DNA from: Cherax quadricarinatus
Lineage: Eukaryota; Arthropoda; Malacostraca; Decapoda; Parastacidae
Direction of reading: 5' to 3'
Assembly: GCF_038502225.1 (NCBI RefSeq)
Contig: NC_091301.1
Coordinates: 24,059,508-24,123,507, forward strand
DNA length: 64,000 bases
Shown one piece after another: positions 63,171-64,000 of the stretch. How positions within the stretch are numbered: the stretch's first letter is position 1; each line of letters starts with the position of its first letter. The translations under genes were made by a program, and so were the position numbers. The notes below the pieces were generated by a model. It saw only the letters and a program-made list of their open reading frames with translations, did not search any database and was not told where the DNA came from.

Positions 63171-63469
63171 TGTTTGCTAAAAGCAAGGCAAGTATTCCTC
63201 TCTCGTAGCCAGACACGGATAAATTATGGCCGTAGGGACTTGAAAGAAACTTGTTGGTCTCCTCCGACAGGGAAAACCTGGAGTGATTGTCGGATCTGTT
63301 TTCCCTTCTGTTTTCTCCTTCCTGTAAGCTCTTCCAAAGTGTCCGTGCGATAGCTTGAGAACGCCTGTTCTGGTCGGTTTCAAACTTTAGCGTTGGTGTA
63401 TGTTAATTAGAGGAAGGTTCAGGTTGTTACTGGGCTGAGTAGATGTCAAGTTTTAAAAGTTGCTGTGAT

Positions 63470-63560
63470 TCATATTGATAAGTGTGTAAGAAAGACACAA
63501 ACGCTACTGGATGGCGAAACGTTCCCTTAATAAAAATGTCCTAGTTACCACATACGTGTC
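63470..63560 (+). mobile_element. degenerate hammerhead-like element (copy h)
   Basis: AAAC-GCTA-CTGG-ATGGC then GAAACGTTCCC (63516 on), AATAAA (63529-63534) and a CTAGTTACCACATACGTGTCTT tail. Stem II is GCTA/(T)GGC-like; the CTGATGA box is lost (AGACACAAA). Confidence 0.5.
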
Positions 63561-63580
63561 TTTTTTTGAGAGAGATTACT

Positions 63581-63768
63581 AAAGGTAATGCCTGGTGTGA
63601 ATGGCTTCAAGCTTTATAAAGGTAATGCCTGGTATAAATGGCTTCAAGCTTTATAAAGGTAATGCCTGGTATGAATGGCTTCAAGCTTTATAAAGGTAAT
63701 GCCTGGTATAAATGGCTTCAAGCTTTATAAAGGTAATGCCTGGTATGAATGGCTTCAAGCTTTAAATG
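63581..63768. repeat. 37-bp tandem repeat, 5 copies
   Basis: AAAGGTAATGCCTGGTATAA-ATGGCTTCAAGCTTTAT with TATAAAT/TATGAAT alternating. Copies begin at 63581, 63618 and every 37 bp after. No sequence relation to the other two 37-bp repeats. Confidence 0.95.
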
Positions 63769-64000
63769 TGATGCCTCTTACTGAACGGAAGCTTCATTTT
63801 ACTTTTAAGCTGTGTATGCGTCCAAAGTTGACAGTTTTCTAACAATTAAAAATTAAAAAACTGGAGAATGCCTCTTCTGTTCGGCTTCAAACTTTCAGCA
63901 GCCGAAGGTTTTACTCAAAGGAAGGTTCATTATGTCTATGGGCTGTGTAAATATTAATTTGTTAAATTAGTTTTCCTGCTGTAACTTGTGAATGCGTCGT
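63769..64000. other. spacer to window end
   Basis: CTGGAGAATGCCTCTTCTGTTCGGCTTCAAACTTTCAGC (63860-63899) resembles text at 41764-41797 (CTGGAGAATGCCTTTTTCTGATTGGCTTCTAAC) and at 63357-63389, so an unnamed dispersed repeat is likely. No gene. Confidence 0.45.

Overview
This is a eukaryotic, animal-type window that is almost entirely repeats. I find no operons, prokaryotic genes, rRNA or complete host gene. The interspersed repeat families, the abundance of dinucleotide microsatellites and the many short-unit satellites resemble decapod crustacean genomes, probably crayfish- or lobster-like. That assignment comes from remembered similarity, not from a search.

Two components make up most of the sequence. 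The first is tandem DNA: a 48-bp array (1-658), a 26-bp array (12.3-12.85 kb), a 17-bp array (24.65-25.76 kb), a 21-bp array (31.47-32.19 kb), a 28-bp array (34.29-36.88 kb), a 37-bp array (38.44-40.08 kb) and a 33-bp array (44.07-45.15 kb), plus long CT, GT, AC, AT and ATT tracts. Several arrays show higher-order repeat structure. The second is dozens of mostly 5'-truncated copies of non-LTR retrotransposons. LINE-A has a reverse transcriptase (RT) and a distinctive C-terminal tail. Its copies end in an (AACCTCCAGGT)n-like 3' terminus (subtype A2), an ATCAAAGGTAT-like terminus (A1), or a more diverged tail (A3). LINE-B has a CR1-like C-terminus. The best LINE-A copy is 28405-30205 (minus strand), open for about 590 codons except for one TAG. 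The 5' half of a LINE (ORF1 with CCCH-type fingers, then an AP-endonuclease domain) lies at about 59.75-61.6 kb. Other elements are tRNA-derived SINEs, a second SINE-like family ending in ATT repeats, an internally deleted mariner transposase, and a 381-bp MITE-like element. Many insertions are nested inside one another or inside satellites.

The most interesting signal is a dispersed family of short elements with a hammerhead-ribozyme-like core (CTGATGA, stem II, GAAACGTT), then AATAAA, then a tail resembling GTTGCACATGTGTCTT. The best copies lie in a near-perfect 266-bp inverted repeat (55947-56533), with one hammerhead on each strand, reading outward. Related or decayed copies occur near 26.0, 28.05, 46.85, 50.69, 54.1, 58.55, 62.4 and 63.5 kb. 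The one at 28.05 kb sits inside a LINE fragment between 15-17 bp direct repeats, which indicates mobility. I read these as Penelope-like or retrozyme-like non-autonomous elements.

One 51-bp candidate host exon (26976-27026) is the only hint of a cellular gene. Stretches outside the listed features are AT-rich or pyrimidine-rich DNA with no coding signal I can defend.
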